Of a stretch of 64,000 nucleotides of DNA, positions 1-8,528 are shown in pieces. The notes beneath the pieces were generated by a model that made no database searches, was not told the origin of the DNA, and saw nothing but the letters and a program-made list of their open reading frames with translations. Location: NCBI RefSeq assembly GCF_004078635.1, contig NZ_RZNB01000002.1:248001-312000 (forward strand), in the 5' to 3' direction. A program made the position numbers and the translations under genes. The stretch comes from Labedella phragmitis. Its GTDB lineage: Bacteria; Actinomycetota; Actinomycetes; Actinomycetales; Microbacteriaceae. The stretch's first letter is position 1, and each line of letters starts with the position of its first letter.

Positions 1-1564
1 TCGATCGCAGCAGGTCCTTCAGCAGTCGGACGAACGCCATGGTCGTGGCGATCTCCTGCGTTCCGGAGCCCTTCTTGCTGATCGCGTAGGCGGAGTCGTC
101 CGGCAGGTTCAGCTGCGTGTACTTGCTGCGACGCTCGGGTAGGTACCCGCCGAGCGCGCGGCGACGCTCGTGCAGGTACTGGATCGCCTCGTCGTCCTCT
201 CCCGGGTGGAAGTACGGCGGGAGGTACGGGTTCTCCTCGAGCTTCTCGTCCGTGATCGGGATGTGCATCGCGTCGCGGAAGGTCTTGAGGTTGTCGAGCG
301 TCATCTTCTTCATCTGGTGGGTCGCGTTGCGACCCTCGAAGCTCGGGCCGAGGCCGTAGCCCTTGACCGTCTTCGCCAAGATGACCGTCGGCTGGCCCGT
401 GTGCTCGGCCGCCGCCTTGAAGGCCGCGTACACCTTGCGGTAGTCGTGTCCGCCGCGCTTGAGGTTCCAGATTTGGTCGTCGGAGTAGTCCTCGACGAGC
501 TTGAGTGCCCGCTCGTCCTTGCCGAAGAAGTGCTCGCGGATGAACGCGCCGCTCTCCGCCTTGTACGTCTGGTAGTCGCCGTCGGGCGTCTGGTTCATGA
601 TGTTGAGGAGGGCGCCCTCGGTGTCACGGGCGAGAAGGTCGTCCCACTCGCGGCCCCAGACGACCTTGATGACGTTCCAGCCGGCGCCCCGGAAGAAGCT
701 CTCGAGCTCCTGGATGATCTTGCCGTTACCGCGGACGGGGCCGTCGAGGCGCTGAAGGTTGCAGTTGATGACGAAGTTGAGGTTGTCGAGCCCCTCGTTC
801 GCCGCCACCTGGAGTTGACCGCGGCTCTCGACCTCGTCCATTTCGCCGTCGCCGAGGAAAGCCCAGACCTGCTGGTCCGATGCGTCCTTGATTCCGCGGT
901 TGGTGAGGTACTTGTTGGCGTGCGCCTGGTAGATCGCGTTGATCGGCCCGAGACCCATCGACACGGTCGGGAACTGCCAGAAGGACGGCATGAGGCGCGG
1001 GTGCGGGTACGAGGAGAGCCCGCCGGCCTGGTGCGACTTCTCCTGGCGGAAGCCGTCGAGCTGCTCCGTCGAGAGGCGACCTTCGAGGTAGGCGCGCGCA
1101 TAGGTTCCGGGGGAGGCGTGGCCCTGGATGAAGATCTGGTCGCCGCCGCCCGGGTGGTCCTGACCGCGGAAGAAGTGGTTGAAGCCCACCTCGTAGAGCG
1201 CGGCGGAGGACGCGTAGGTCGAGATGTGACCGCCGACACCGATCCCGGGCCGCTGAGCGCGGTGCACCGTCATCGCGGCGTTCCACCGGATCCAGGCGCG
1301 ATACTTGCGCTCGAGCTCCTCGTCACCGGGGAAGGCCGCCTCGTTCTCCGGGGCGATCGTGTTGATGTAGTCGGTGGTGGGAACCATCGGCACGCCGAGG
1401 TGGAGTTCCTTCGACTGCTTCAGGAGGCTCAGCATGATCTCGCGAGCGCGGCCGCTGCCGCGTGCTTCGACGAGTGCTGAAAGCGACTCCTGCCATTCGG
1501 CCGTCTCTTCCGGATCGGAATCGCTGTGGCCTACCGAGTACGGGTCCTGATCGTGAACAGTCAC
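1..1564 (-). CDS. aceE: Pyruvate dehydrogenase E1 component AceE (5' part, runs off the left edge)
   Basis: The thiamine-diphosphate E1 enzyme decarboxylates pyruvate and transfers the acetyl group to the lipoyl domain of E2. About 521 N-terminal codons are visible; single-chain AceE proteins are usually about 900 residues. The product starts [13 protein letters not shown] from a GTG at 1562-1564, with GAAAGG just upstream. The ThDP motif GDGEMDE lies near residue 238, followed by the conserved [19 protein letters not shown] region. This is the homodimeric E1 family, not the alpha/beta type. The matching E2 (26722-28215) and E3 (28284-29657) genes lie 25 kb away, so the complex is not encoded in one operon. 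Identification is firm; the C-terminus is not visible. Confidence 0.97.
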   Translation of the reverse strand, partial: MTVHDQDPYSVGHSDSDPEETAEWQESLSALVEARGSGRAREIMLSLLKQSKELHLGVPMVPTTDYINTIAPENEAAFPGDEELERKYRAWIRWNAAMTVHRAQRPGIGVGGHISTYASSAALYEVGFNHFFRGQDHPGGGDQIFIQGHASPGTYARAYLEGRLSTEQLDGFRQEKSHQAGGLSSYPHPRLMPSFWQFPTVSMGLGPINAIYQAHANKYLTNRGIKDASDQQVWAFLGDGEMDEVESRGQLQVAANEGLDNLNFVINCNLQRLDGPVRGNGKIIQELESFFRGAGWNVIKVVWGREWDDLLARDTEGALLNIMNQTPDGDYQTYKAESGAFIREHFFGKDERALKLVEDYSDDQIWNLKRGGHDYRKVYAAFKAAAEHTGQPTVILAKTVKGYGLGPSFEGRNATHQMKKMTLDNLKTFRDAMHIPITDEKLEENPYLPPYFHPGEDDEAIQYLHERRRALGGYLPERRSKYTQLNLPDDSAYAISKKGSGTQEIATTMAFVRLLKDLLRS

Positions 1565-1715
1565 CGTCGACCTTTCTGTGTGGGGCAGATCGTGCCGGGT
1601 TGAGCGGGCTGACCCGCCGTACGGCGCCGCCCGCATCATGGGGGCGCGCCCTTCGCTTCCAGCCTACCCAGTCGTGCGCGGCTGCGCGTCACGCACCATC
1701 CGCGTCCTGCGGGGT

Positions 1716-1721
1716 TAGGAT
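1716..1721 (+). promoter_or_regulatory. -10 element TAGGAT upstream of the peroxiredoxin gene
   Basis: TAGGAT fits the actinobacterial housekeeping -10 pattern TANNNT. Transcription would begin near 1728, leaving a leader of about 54 nt before the ATG at 1782. No clear -35 is visible. Inferred by eye. Confidence 0.45.
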
Positions 1722-1781
1722 GGCTGACCGAGCCCGCCAGCGTCCGCGACGGGAACGCGCCGCTTCTGAAAGACGAGGACA

Positions 1782-2255
1782 ATGGCACTCGAGAACGACA
1801 CGAGGGCTCCCGACTTCGAACTCCTCGACCAGTACGGGGAGTCGGTCCGCCTCTCCTCGTTCCGTGGGAAGCGGACCGTCGCGGTCGTCTTCGTGCCGTT
1901 GGCGTTCTCGGGCATCTGCACGAACGAGATGTGCGCCCTGAGCGAGAACCTCGAGATGTTCGCCGACGCCGGGGTCGAACTCCTTGCCATCTCCGTCGAC
2001 TCGACCTTCTCTCTGCGCGCCTGGGCCGAACGGGAGAAGTTCCCCTTCCGGCTGCTCGCCGACTTCTGGCCGCACGGCCAGGTCGCGAAGGAGTACGGGG
2101 TCTTCCTCCCCGAGCGGGGCCAGGCCAACCGGGCGACGTTCCTCATCGACGTGGAGGGGATCATCCGGGCGAGCTTCATCACGGCCCCTGGCGAGGCGCG
2201 GGACATCGCCGCGTACCGCACGGCCCTCCGCGAGATGCAGCGCGTCCCCGCCTGA
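1782..2255 (+). CDS. AhpE/BCP-type peroxiredoxin
   Basis: A 157-residue thiol peroxidase that reduces hydroperoxides in the cytoplasm. The thioredoxin-fold motif PLAFSGICTNEMC carries the peroxidatic Cys46. A second cysteine, Cys51, lies five residues later, the spacing of the resolving Cys in BCP/PrxQ proteins, whereas the surrounding PLAF.GIC sequence is typical of one-Cys AhpE. APDFELLDQYG near the N-terminus is the usual family opening. The ATG follows GAGGA at a good distance. The gene is divergent from aceE and convergent with the EamA gene. The family assignment is firm; whether it works by a one- or two-Cys mechanism is open. Confidence 0.93.
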   Translation: MALENDTRAPDFELLDQYGESVRLSSFRGKRTVAVVFVPLAFSGICTNEMCALSENLEMFADAGVELLAISVDSTFSLRAWAEREKFPFRLLADFWPHGQVAKEYGVFLPERGQANRATFLIDVEGIIRASFITAPGEARDIAAYRTALREMQRVPA

Positions 2256-2302
2256 TCTCAGGTCGTCTCGCATGAGCCTGAGGCGCGACGCGCGCGGTCG
2301 CG

Positions 2303-3205
2303 TTACCCCGACGTCTCCGGACGCACCACGGGAGACGGCTCGCCGCCACGCCGCCTCGGCGCCAGGACGGCTGCGGCGATCCCGGCGAGCATGACGGCTC
2401 CTCCGCCGAGTTCGAGCACCGTGGGCACCTCGCCCTGAACGAGCCACGCCGCCAGCAGCCCGATGATCGGCACGAGCAGCGTGAACGGCGCGACGCGGCT
2501 CGCGGGATAGATCGCCATGAGCGAGTTCCAGATCCCGTAACCGACGAGCGACGCGGCGACCGCCGTGTAGAGCGTCGAGAGGATCGCGACGAGCGACAGG
2601 TTCGCGAGGGCATCGAACACGACGGCAGGGCTTTCCACCGCGAGGGCGAGCAGGAAGCTCGGGAGCGGGACGACGAGAGCCGACCACACGACGATCGAGA
2701 GGCCCGACGACACCCGCGCGTACCGCGTGACGACGTTGCCGATCGCCCACGAGAGCGCGGCGGCGAGGATCACGACGACGGGCAGCCACGCTATGGCTCC
2801 GGCCTGACCGGAGATGACGACGCCGAGGCCCGTCGTTCCGATCACGACACCGACGATCTGGCGCCGCCTCGGTCGCTCCTTCAGGGCGACCGCCGCGATG
2901 AGGACCGTGAAGATGACCTGGACCTGCAGCAGGAGCGACGCGAGTCCCGACGGCATCCCGAGGTGGAGGGCGACGTAGAGCAGCGAGAACTGCCCGAGGC
3001 TCATGAACGCACCGATGAGGACGACGACGCGGACGGGAGCCGTCGGCGGCTTCACGAAGAAGACGGCGGGGAGAGCGACGAGCACGAACCGCATCGCGAG
3101 GAACAGCAGGGGAGGGACGCCTTCGAGTCCTTCGTCGATGACGGCGAAATTCGCTCCCCACAGCACCACGACGAGGAGGGCGAGCAGCGTGTGGCGGAGC
3201 GTCAT
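2303..3205 (-). CDS. EamA/DMT-superfamily membrane exporter
   Basis: A 300-residue integral membrane protein made of two EamA repeats with about ten transmembrane segments. It starts MTLRHTLLALLVVVLWGANF, the characteristic first helix with WGxNF. The first repeat ends near the LKERPRRRQIVGV loop and the second begins near LSWAIGNVVTRYA, which matches the usual duplicated layout. An ATG 63 nt further upstream would add an Arg/Pro-rich non-membrane extension, so the ATG at 3203-3205, preceded by GGGAG, was chosen. These proteins export amino acids or metabolites; the substrate cannot be told from sequence. Confidence 0.93.
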   Translation of the reverse strand: MTLRHTLLALLVVVLWGANFAVIDEGLEGVPPLLFLAMRFVLVALPAVFFVKPPTAPVRVVVLIGAFMSLGQFSLLYVALHLGMPSGLASLLLQVQVIFTVLIAAVALKERPRRRQIVGVVIGTTGLGVVISGQAGAIAWLPVVVILAAALSWAIGNVVTRYARVSSGLSIVVWSALVVPLPSFLLALAVESPAVVFDALANLSLVAILSTLYTAVAASLVGYGIWNSLMAIYPASRVAPFTLLVPIIGLLAAWLVQGEVPTVLELGGGAVMLAGIAAAVLAPRRRGGEPSPVVRPETSG

Positions 3206-3289
3206 GACTCCCACCCTGCCAGGCGGCGGGCGCGAGCGGCGGACGGCCGGACGCCGACGCGCTACCATTGTCGAGCGCCGCGCGCGCGG

Positions 3290-3362
3290 GGGCCTTTAGC
3301 TCAGTTGGTAGAGCGCCACGTTTACACCGTGGATGTCATCGGTTCGAGCCCGGTAGGGCCCA
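3290..3362 (+). tRNA. tRNA-Val (anticodon TAC)
   Basis: A 73-nt cloverleaf can be folded by eye. The acceptor stem GGGCCTT pairs with AGGGCCC (one G-U pair), the D arm is GCTC..GAGC, the anticodon stem is CCACG/CGTGG with loop TTTACAC, and the T arm is ATCGG-TTCGAGC-CCGGT. Bases 34-36 are TAC, which reads GUA and other Val codons. The discriminator base is A and no CCA is encoded. A TACCAT -10-like element lies about 20 nt upstream. Confidence 0.97.
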
Positions 3363-3394
3363 CCCTCGAAGCGTCACGAGCGGGGCCTTCCGTC

Positions 3395-3595
3395 TCAGAC
3401 CCCAAGGCTCCGCTCGTACCAGGCCTGCGTCACCGCGACCTCGTGGTGACCGGCCGCGTCGTCGGTGACGTCCACCGTCTCGCCAACGCGGACGAGGACG
3501 TACTCCCCGTTGTTGGTGGTGTACGTCTCGGGCGGCGTCTCGCCCTCGAAGTTCACATCGTTCTCATCGGGCAGGATCAATCGGATGTAGGACAT
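3395..3595 (-). CDS. Small acidic hypothetical protein (66 aa)
   Basis: I do not recognise this protein. It starts MSYIRLILPDENDVNFEGET, is acidic, has no cysteines, signal peptide or membrane segment, and ends in a short Trp/Tyr-containing helix-like stretch (QAWYERSLGV). The predicted strands (YVLVRVGETVDV) suggest a small beta-rich fold. There is no obvious Shine-Dalgarno. It lies between tRNA-Val and a zinc-ribbon/GIY-YIG gene on the same strand, a stretch with an accessory character. Coding status rests on the composition of the translation and an ATG start. Confidence 0.6.
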   Translation of the reverse strand: MSYIRLILPDENDVNFEGETPPETYTTNNGEYVLVRVGETVDVTDDAAGHHEVAVTQAWYERSLGV

Positions 3596-3686
3596 ACGTC
3601 AACGCTTCCAAAACCGGGCACGAGCGTCCAGGGATGGCGCGATCGGCGATCGAGGCGTATCGCGTTTGGCAGCGTCGTGGACGACC

Positions 3687-4265
3687 TCACCCGCGACGCG
3701 CGATCGCCTCGCTGACCCAGCGAGCGTGGCGGAGCCACGGATCGTCGACGCCCGCGGCGAGAGCGGCGACGTGCTCGCCGAGTTCGCGAGACGGGGAGAA
3801 CCACTCGGAGCGGCCGAGCCGGTCCGCGGCGAACTGCTCGTGGCGACGGCGTTCCACGATCCGGTCGCCTTGCTCGAAGGCGAGGACATCGTGATGCCAG
3901 AGCCGTGCGAGACGCTGCCTCGGATTCGCGGTCGTACCGATCTTGATGCGGTCCTCGAAACGGATGTAGTAGACGACGTCGACACGCGGCGGCGGCAGCT
4001 CTCCGTCGAGGACGTCGCCCGCGCGCCACTCGCAGACGGCGCACGACCAGCCTGCGGGGTGTCGTACTCCGAGGCGCGACCCGCAGAGGCTGCACGGTGT
4101 CGGGAGGAGATCGGTCCGCCCGATCTCGCCATCGGCCCACTCGAGGACGATGGCCGCATGGGCGTCGCACAGTCCGAAGGGTGCCCCGGTTCCGAAACGA
4201 GAGCACGCCGGACCATCATCGTCCCGCGCAGGACAGGGGGTCGACGTCGATGCGTAATCGAACAT
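3687..4265 (-). CDS. Zinc-ribbon protein with a GIY-YIG-like (MUG113/T5orf172-type) domain
   Basis: A 192-residue protein with two parts. Residues 11-80 contain Cys/His clusters (Cys21, Cys33, His36, then Cys58/Cys61 and Cys75/Cys78) that look like one or two zinc sites. Residues 95-170 match the compact GIY-YIG variant found in MUG113/T5orf172 proteins: VVYYIRFEDRIKIGTT, then PRQRL with the conserved Arg, and a later Glu in GRSEWF. Such domains occur in phage and accessory proteins and are suspected nucleases; activity here is unproven. The ATG at 4263-4265 was chosen because a longer reading would overlap the neighbouring membrane-protein gene; GGGAG lies upstream. Confidence 0.8.
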   Translation of the reverse strand: MFDYASTSTPCPARDDDGPACSRFGTGAPFGLCDAHAAIVLEWADGEIGRTDLLPTPCSLCGSRLGVRHPAGWSCAVCEWRAGDVLDGELPPPRVDVVYYIRFEDRIKIGTTANPRQRLARLWHHDVLAFEQGDRIVERRRHEQFAADRLGRSEWFSPSRELGEHVAALAAGVDDPWLRHARWVSEAIARRG

Positions 4266-4320
4266 GTGTTCGATCGTGCTCCCATTCGGTCCCCGAGGCA
4301 AGCGTCCCCGACGGTGAGTC

Positions 4321-5736
4321 TCAGACCACACGGCCGCCCGACTCGAGGCCGATCGGCGCGATGAGCTCACCCACGGGCTGCCGCACCCAGTAGAGCCCCG
4401 TCCGCCGCCGCTCCTCGTGCGTCGCGAAGCGGTACAGGAACAATCGCGCGCGGACTCGAGCGGGGCGCCGTCCGTCGAACGGATCCGTTCGGAGGAGACG
4501 CAGCGTCGCGCTATCCGCCTCGAGCAGCCGCACGAGGAAGACGAGGAACCACGGCTCCAGTCGGCCGAGGGCGAGGAACCACATGAGCCAGTCGAGGCGC
4601 AGATGGTACGGCGCGAACTGCCGCGGACGCCTCGTCGGATCGCCGGGCTTCCCTCGGAATTCGTACTCCCGCCATCCTGCGTCCGCGTGCTCCTCGACGG
4701 TCCCCTCCACGATCACCTCGAGGCGCTCGGTCGTCACGCTCCCGAAGGCCCCGTAGGCGTTCACGAGGTGGAGGGGGTCGAAGCTCGCGTTCATCAACTG
4801 GTGCCGGGAGAAGAGATTGCGGAGAGGACGCCAACTGAGCACGAGCAGGGTGGCGCTCGCCGTCGCGACCACGACCACGAACCAGACGGGTGACGTCGGA
4901 TCCCGCGATCCGTCGTCGATCCAGGCGGGATCGGCCACGGCGCTGAATGCGAGGATCATCGTCAGCACGTTGAGCCACGCGAAGTTGCCGGTGAGCACGA
5001 GCCAGGCCTGTGTCGCGACGACGATGAGCCCGGCCGCCGTCCCCACCGGTCCGGGGACGAAGAGCAGGAACGGCACGACGAGCTGCGAGACGTGATTCGC
5101 CAGCACCTCGAGGCGATGGAACCACCGCGGCAGGAGGTGTGCGGACCGGCTCAGGGGATTCGGCATCGGCTGCGTCTCGTGGTGGTAGTACAACGCCGTG
5201 AGGTCGCGCCACGACGCGTCGCCGCGCATCTTGATCATGCCGGCGCCGAACTCGAGCCGGAAGACGAGCCACCAGAACAGGATCATGACCGGAAGCGGTG
5301 GGGGAGCGTCCCGCGAGCCCAGGAAGGCCGCGAGGAAGCCCGCCTCGAGGAGGAGGGTCTCCCAGCCGAAGCCGTAGAAGGTCTGCCCGACATTCACGAT
5401 CGACAGGTAGAGCGCCCAGATGACGAGGAACGCGAGGAGCGGCAGCCACGGCGGCCCCGTTTGCGGCAGCCCGAGGACGAGCGAGATCGCGACGATCGAT
5501 CCCACGATGGTGACGGCGAGCAGGAGACGGTCCGAGTAGGCGAACCGGAACAGGCTCGGGGCTCGCGACCACGATGTGCGTCGCACGAAGTCTGGGACGG
5601 GCAGCAAGCCGCGCTCGCCGAGGAGTACGCGGAACTGGGCCGCCGTCGACAGGAAGGCGACGAGATAGATCGCCGCGATGCCGCGTTGCAGCACCTCGCG
5701 AGCGAGTTCGTAGTCGTCGGCCGAGAACCACTCCAT
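4321..5736 (-). CDS. Lipase maturation factor (LMF1)-family membrane protein
   Basis: A 471-residue polytopic membrane protein resembling vertebrate LMF1, the ER protein needed for lipase folding. Conserved family blocks are visible: YGFGWETLLLEAGFLAAFLG, the Phe/Trp-rich RLEFGAGMIKMRGD..W.DLTALYYHHETQPMPNP stretch, and a C-terminal soluble part (REYEFRGKPGDPTRRPRQFAPYHLRLDWLMWF). At least six hydrophobic helices lie in the first 300 residues. The bacterial function is unknown. TAGCGT sits six bases before the ATG and no ribosome-binding site is evident, so the message is probably leaderless. Confidence 0.9.
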   Translation of the reverse strand: MEWFSADDYELAREVLQRGIAAIYLVAFLSTAAQFRVLLGERGLLPVPDFVRRTSWSRAPSLFRFAYSDRLLLAVTIVGSIVAISLVLGLPQTGPPWLPLLAFLVIWALYLSIVNVGQTFYGFGWETLLLEAGFLAAFLGSRDAPPPLPVMILFWWLVFRLEFGAGMIKMRGDASWRDLTALYYHHETQPMPNPLSRSAHLLPRWFHRLEVLANHVSQLVVPFLLFVPGPVGTAAGLIVVATQAWLVLTGNFAWLNVLTMILAFSAVADPAWIDDGSRDPTSPVWFVVVVATASATLLVLSWRPLRNLFSRHQLMNASFDPLHLVNAYGAFGSVTTERLEVIVEGTVEEHADAGWREYEFRGKPGDPTRRPRQFAPYHLRLDWLMWFLALGRLEPWFLVFLVRLLEADSATLRLLRTDPFDGRRPARVRARLFLYRFATHEERRRTGLYWVRQPVGELIAPIGLESGGRVV

Positions 5737-5742
5737 GCCTCG

Positions 5743-5748
5743 ACGCTA
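5743..5748 (-). promoter_or_regulatory. -10 element TAGCGT for a leaderless LMF1-like transcript
   Basis: On the minus strand TAGCGT is followed by the six bases CGAGGC and then the ATG at 5736. This spacing places the transcription start at or next to the start codon. Inferred from spacing alone. Confidence 0.55.
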
Positions 5749-5788
5749 GGACCACCCGCTCGCGTCGCGAACGGGATTGCCTCACGCC

Positions 5789-7117
5789 TCAGGGAGTGGG
5801 ATGGTCTGCGTCGTAGGTCCGGAAGCTCGGTGTGAGGCGGAGGCACAGAGCGATGAGCGCGACGATGAGCACACCGCCGAGGAGCGGCGGCACCCATACG
5901 CTCACGAGGAGGGCCGCGGCGCCGACGTAGAGGTCGCCGACCCGCGGGCCGCCCGTCACGACCACGGTGAAGATGCCCTGCAATCGTCCGCGCATGTTGT
6001 CGGGCACGGCGGTCTGGAGCATGGTGTTGCGGAAGATCGAACTCACGTTGTCAGCGGCGCCGGTGCCCGCGAGCATGACGGCGGCGATGCCCAGGGCGAC
6101 GAGGTCGGCGCCCTCGATCGAGGTCGTCGGGCGCGTCGATCCCGAGAGCACGAGAACCGCGAGCACCGCGCCGAATCCGGCGACGAATGCGCCGTACACG
6201 CCGATGGACCAGCCGATCGCGACACCGTGACGCCGGACGAGACCGATCCGCCCCGAGAAGAGGCTGCACACGAGGGTGCCGACGGCACCGGCCGCGGTGA
6301 GGATGCCGACCGTCACGGCCCCACCGCCGATGACGAGCGAGCCGACCGCGGGAAAGAGGGCGTGCGGTCGACCGAACGTCATCGCGACGATGTCGACGAT
6401 GAAGGACATCCGGATGTTGGGGGCTCCGCGGAGGAACCGCAGTCCCGTGCGCACGGATTCGAGTCCCGGCCGATGGGTCTCGCCCTCCGGCCGGATCGGC
6501 GGAAGCGTGACGATGCCGAGGAACGCAGCGGTGAAGAGGATCACGTCGACGGTGTACGTCCATCCGAAGCCCACCGATGCCACGAGGACGCCCGCGATGG
6601 CCGGGCCCACCGTGACCATGACGCCCATGCTCACGCCGCCGAGCGCCGAGGCGGCGGGCAGGAGTTCGCGCGGTACGAGGCGCGGCGTGATGGCGGCGCG
6701 AGCGGTCCCCGTGATGGTCGCGGCGACGGACGTGAGGGTCGTCAGCACGTAGAAGGGCCAGACGGCCTCGACCCCCGTCCAGGCCACGAGCGCGAGCCCG
6801 ATCGTCGAGAGCCACGCGACGGTCGCGGAGGCGAGGGCTACGCGGCGCCGATCGAAGGCGTCGGCGAGCATGCCGCCGTAGAGTCCCGCGGCGATCATGG
6901 GGATGAGCGCGATCGTCCCGACCATCGCGACGGCGAACGTCGAGCCCGTGATCTCGTAGATGTGGAGACCGACGGCGACGATCGTCATCTGGCCGCCGAT
7001 GCCGGCGACCGCGCTGCCCGCCCACAGACGCGCGAACGCCGGGCTCTGTCGCAGGGGGGAGAGGTCGATCAGGTGACCACGTCGCGTGCGCGAGGCCGGT
7101 GGGACTGCTGGTGGCAC
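5789..7117 (-). CDS. MFS transporter, EntS-like exporter
   Basis: A 442-residue major facilitator protein with about twelve membrane segments. The N-terminal block PLRQSPAFARLWAGSAVAGIGGQ and the loop GMLADAFDRRRVAL (the MFS G..aDr.grr motif A) are typical of the EntS/MFS_3 branch of drug or siderophore exporters. A late motif NMRGRLQGIFTVVVTGGPRVGDL matches the same group. The substrate is unknown. The GTG start at 7115-7117 lies six bases after TAGACT, which argues for a leaderless message and fixes the start. No siderophore genes are adjacent. Confidence 0.92.
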   Translation of the reverse strand: MPPAVPPASRTRRGHLIDLSPLRQSPAFARLWAGSAVAGIGGQMTIVAVGLHIYEITGSTFAVAMVGTIALIPMIAAGLYGGMLADAFDRRRVALASATVAWLSTIGLALVAWTGVEAVWPFYVLTTLTSVAATITGTARAAITPRLVPRELLPAASALGGVSMGVMVTVGPAIAGVLVASVGFGWTYTVDVILFTAAFLGIVTLPPIRPEGETHRPGLESVRTGLRFLRGAPNIRMSFIVDIVAMTFGRPHALFPAVGSLVIGGGAVTVGILTAAGAVGTLVCSLFSGRIGLVRRHGVAIGWSIGVYGAFVAGFGAVLAVLVLSGSTRPTTSIEGADLVALGIAAVMLAGTGAADNVSSIFRNTMLQTAVPDNMRGRLQGIFTVVVTGGPRVGDLYVGAAALLVSVWVPPLLGGVLIVALIALCLRLTPSFRTYDADHPTP

Positions 7118-7123
7118 TCGAGG

Positions 7124-7129
7124 AGTCTA
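7124..7129 (-). promoter_or_regulatory. -10 element TAGACT for the leaderless MFS transporter
   Basis: Minus strand: TAGACT, then CCTCGA, then the GTG start codon at 7117. The hexamer is a strong match to actinobacterial -10 sequences, and the six-base spacing implies that transcription starts at the GTG. Confidence 0.6.
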
Positions 7130-7194
7130 CGTGCCCGACGCGCCGACGAGTCGGGCTACCGGCTCGCCCGCGTCGCGGAGGAGCAGTGGGGTCA

Positions 7195-7932
7195 TCAGTG
7201 CGCGCCGCGCTTCCGGGCGGCCTCGACGGCCGATCGGATTCCGTCCGGCCACGGCTCGCCGTGTCCCGGGAGGACGGTCGTCGCACCGGTCTCGACGAGG
7301 GCGTCGAGCGAGCGCAACGCCTCGGGACTGTTCGCCGTCGCCGCTCGCGCCACGATCTGGGGGCCGGCCTCTCCCGTGTACGGATCGAGGGTCACGATCG
7401 CGTCGCCGACGATGAGGGCGTCCTGCTCCGGGAAGTGGAGCGCGACGTGCCCGGCCGTGTGGCCGGGCGTCGGTACGACGGCGGGCATCCCGGGGAGGGG
7501 GAACCCGGGGGAGAGGATCGTCGCATCCTTCACCCCCGGTACCAGGAGCGCTCCGGCCGCCGCCATCGCCGCGAGCGGACGCAGACCGCCCGGGTGCCGA
7601 AGCGGGTAGAGCAGCCGGGCGGTCTCCGGGCGGTAGGAGTACGGGTGGGCAGCGAGCCGGAGGTCGGCGATGTGCACCCACACGGGTACGCCCCATTCCT
7701 CGCGGATTCGCTTCGCGACGCCCACGTGGTCGAAGTGCGCGTGCGTCAGGGCGACGCCGTCGACGTCGGCTGGGCGGCGGCCGATCTCGGTGAGAGCATC
7801 GACGAGGGGGCGCCAGAACGACGGGAGCCCGGCGTCGACGATGAGGACCCTGTCGTCGTGCTCGACGAGGTACACGTTGGTGTGGGCGATGCAGAGTCGG
7901 TGCACGCCCGGTGCCACGTTCCGCTGGAACAT
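7195..7932 (-). CDS. Metallo-beta-lactamase-fold hydrolase
   Basis: A 245-residue MBL-fold protein. The metal-binding motif THAHFDH is present, followed by the later ligands in PTPGHTAGHVAL, the Asp of VGDAIV and the His of LPGHGEPW, so both metal sites look complete. The family includes glyoxalase II-like thioesterases and lactonases; the substrate cannot be named. The ATG at 7930-7932 follows GAGGGGAAGG, and a longer upstream reading would run into folA, so the shorter form was chosen. The gene lies downstream of thyA-folA on the same strand. Confidence 0.9.
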   Translation of the reverse strand: MFQRNVAPGVHRLCIAHTNVYLVEHDDRVLIVDAGLPSFWRPLVDALTEIGRRPADVDGVALTHAHFDHVGVAKRIREEWGVPVWVHIADLRLAAHPYSYRPETARLLYPLRHPGGLRPLAAMAAAGALLVPGVKDATILSPGFPLPGMPAVVPTPGHTAGHVALHFPEQDALIVGDAIVTLDPYTGEAGPQIVARAATANSPEALRSLDALVETGATTVLPGHGEPWPDGIRSAVEAARKRGAH

Positions 7933-8024
7933 GCCTTCCCCTCGTCGAACGGCAGGTGGATTCTCGACGTTAGCCCGTCGGAGGGGCGCCGCAGGAAGGG
8001 CTTGCCTGCCGGAGGTCGGCCGTG

Positions 8025-8522
8025 TCAGGCGCCCGTGCGCTCCAGGCGGAGGAAGCGGTACGGCACGCCCGTCCGCGAGGTCGACCAGCCGGAGTCGGGT
8101 TCGACGGCGACGGTCGTCCATTCCGGCCCGATGGCGGGGGCACGAGTGTCTCCGTCGACCTCGAGGTCGAGTTCGGTCAGTTCGATGACGTCCGCTCGAT
8201 GGATCGCCTCCGCGTAGAGCACCCCGCCACCGATGACCCAGACGTCATCCGACCCGGTGAGCTCGAGAGCCTCGTCGAGGGACGCCGCATGCTCCGCCCC
8301 GTCGGCCGCCCACCCGGCGTCACGCGTGAGGACGATGTTCCGCCGATGGGGGAGGGGCCGGAACCGGTCCGGGAAGGACTCCCACGTGCGTCGGCCCATG
8401 ACGACGGTCGTGCCGACCGTCACAGCCTTGAAATGCGCCATGTCCTCCGGGACGTGCCACGGCATGCCGCCGTCGCGGCCGATGACCGCGTCGCGGGCCT
8501 GCGCCCAGATGAGCCCGAGCAC
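8025..8522 (-). CDS. folA: Dihydrofolate reductase
   Basis: NADPH-dependent reduction of dihydrofolate to tetrahydrofolate, the partner of thymidylate synthase. The 165-residue product has the family landmarks: LIWAQARDAVIGRDGGMPWH at the N-terminus (Met20 loop and Trp), the acidic residue in PEDMAHFK, VVMGRRTWESFP, and the NADPH-binding VWVIGGGVLYAEAI. The GTG start lies six bases after the thyA stop, so the two genes form a translationally close pair. Length and motifs are fully normal. Confidence 0.97.
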   Translation of the reverse strand: MLGLIWAQARDAVIGRDGGMPWHVPEDMAHFKAVTVGTTVVMGRRTWESFPDRFRPLPHRRNIVLTRDAGWAADGAEHAASLDEALELTGSDDVWVIGGGVLYAEAIHRADVIELTELDLEVDGDTRAPAIGPEWTTVAVEPDSGWSTSRTGVPYRFLRLERTGA

Positions 8523-8528
8523 GCGGCG

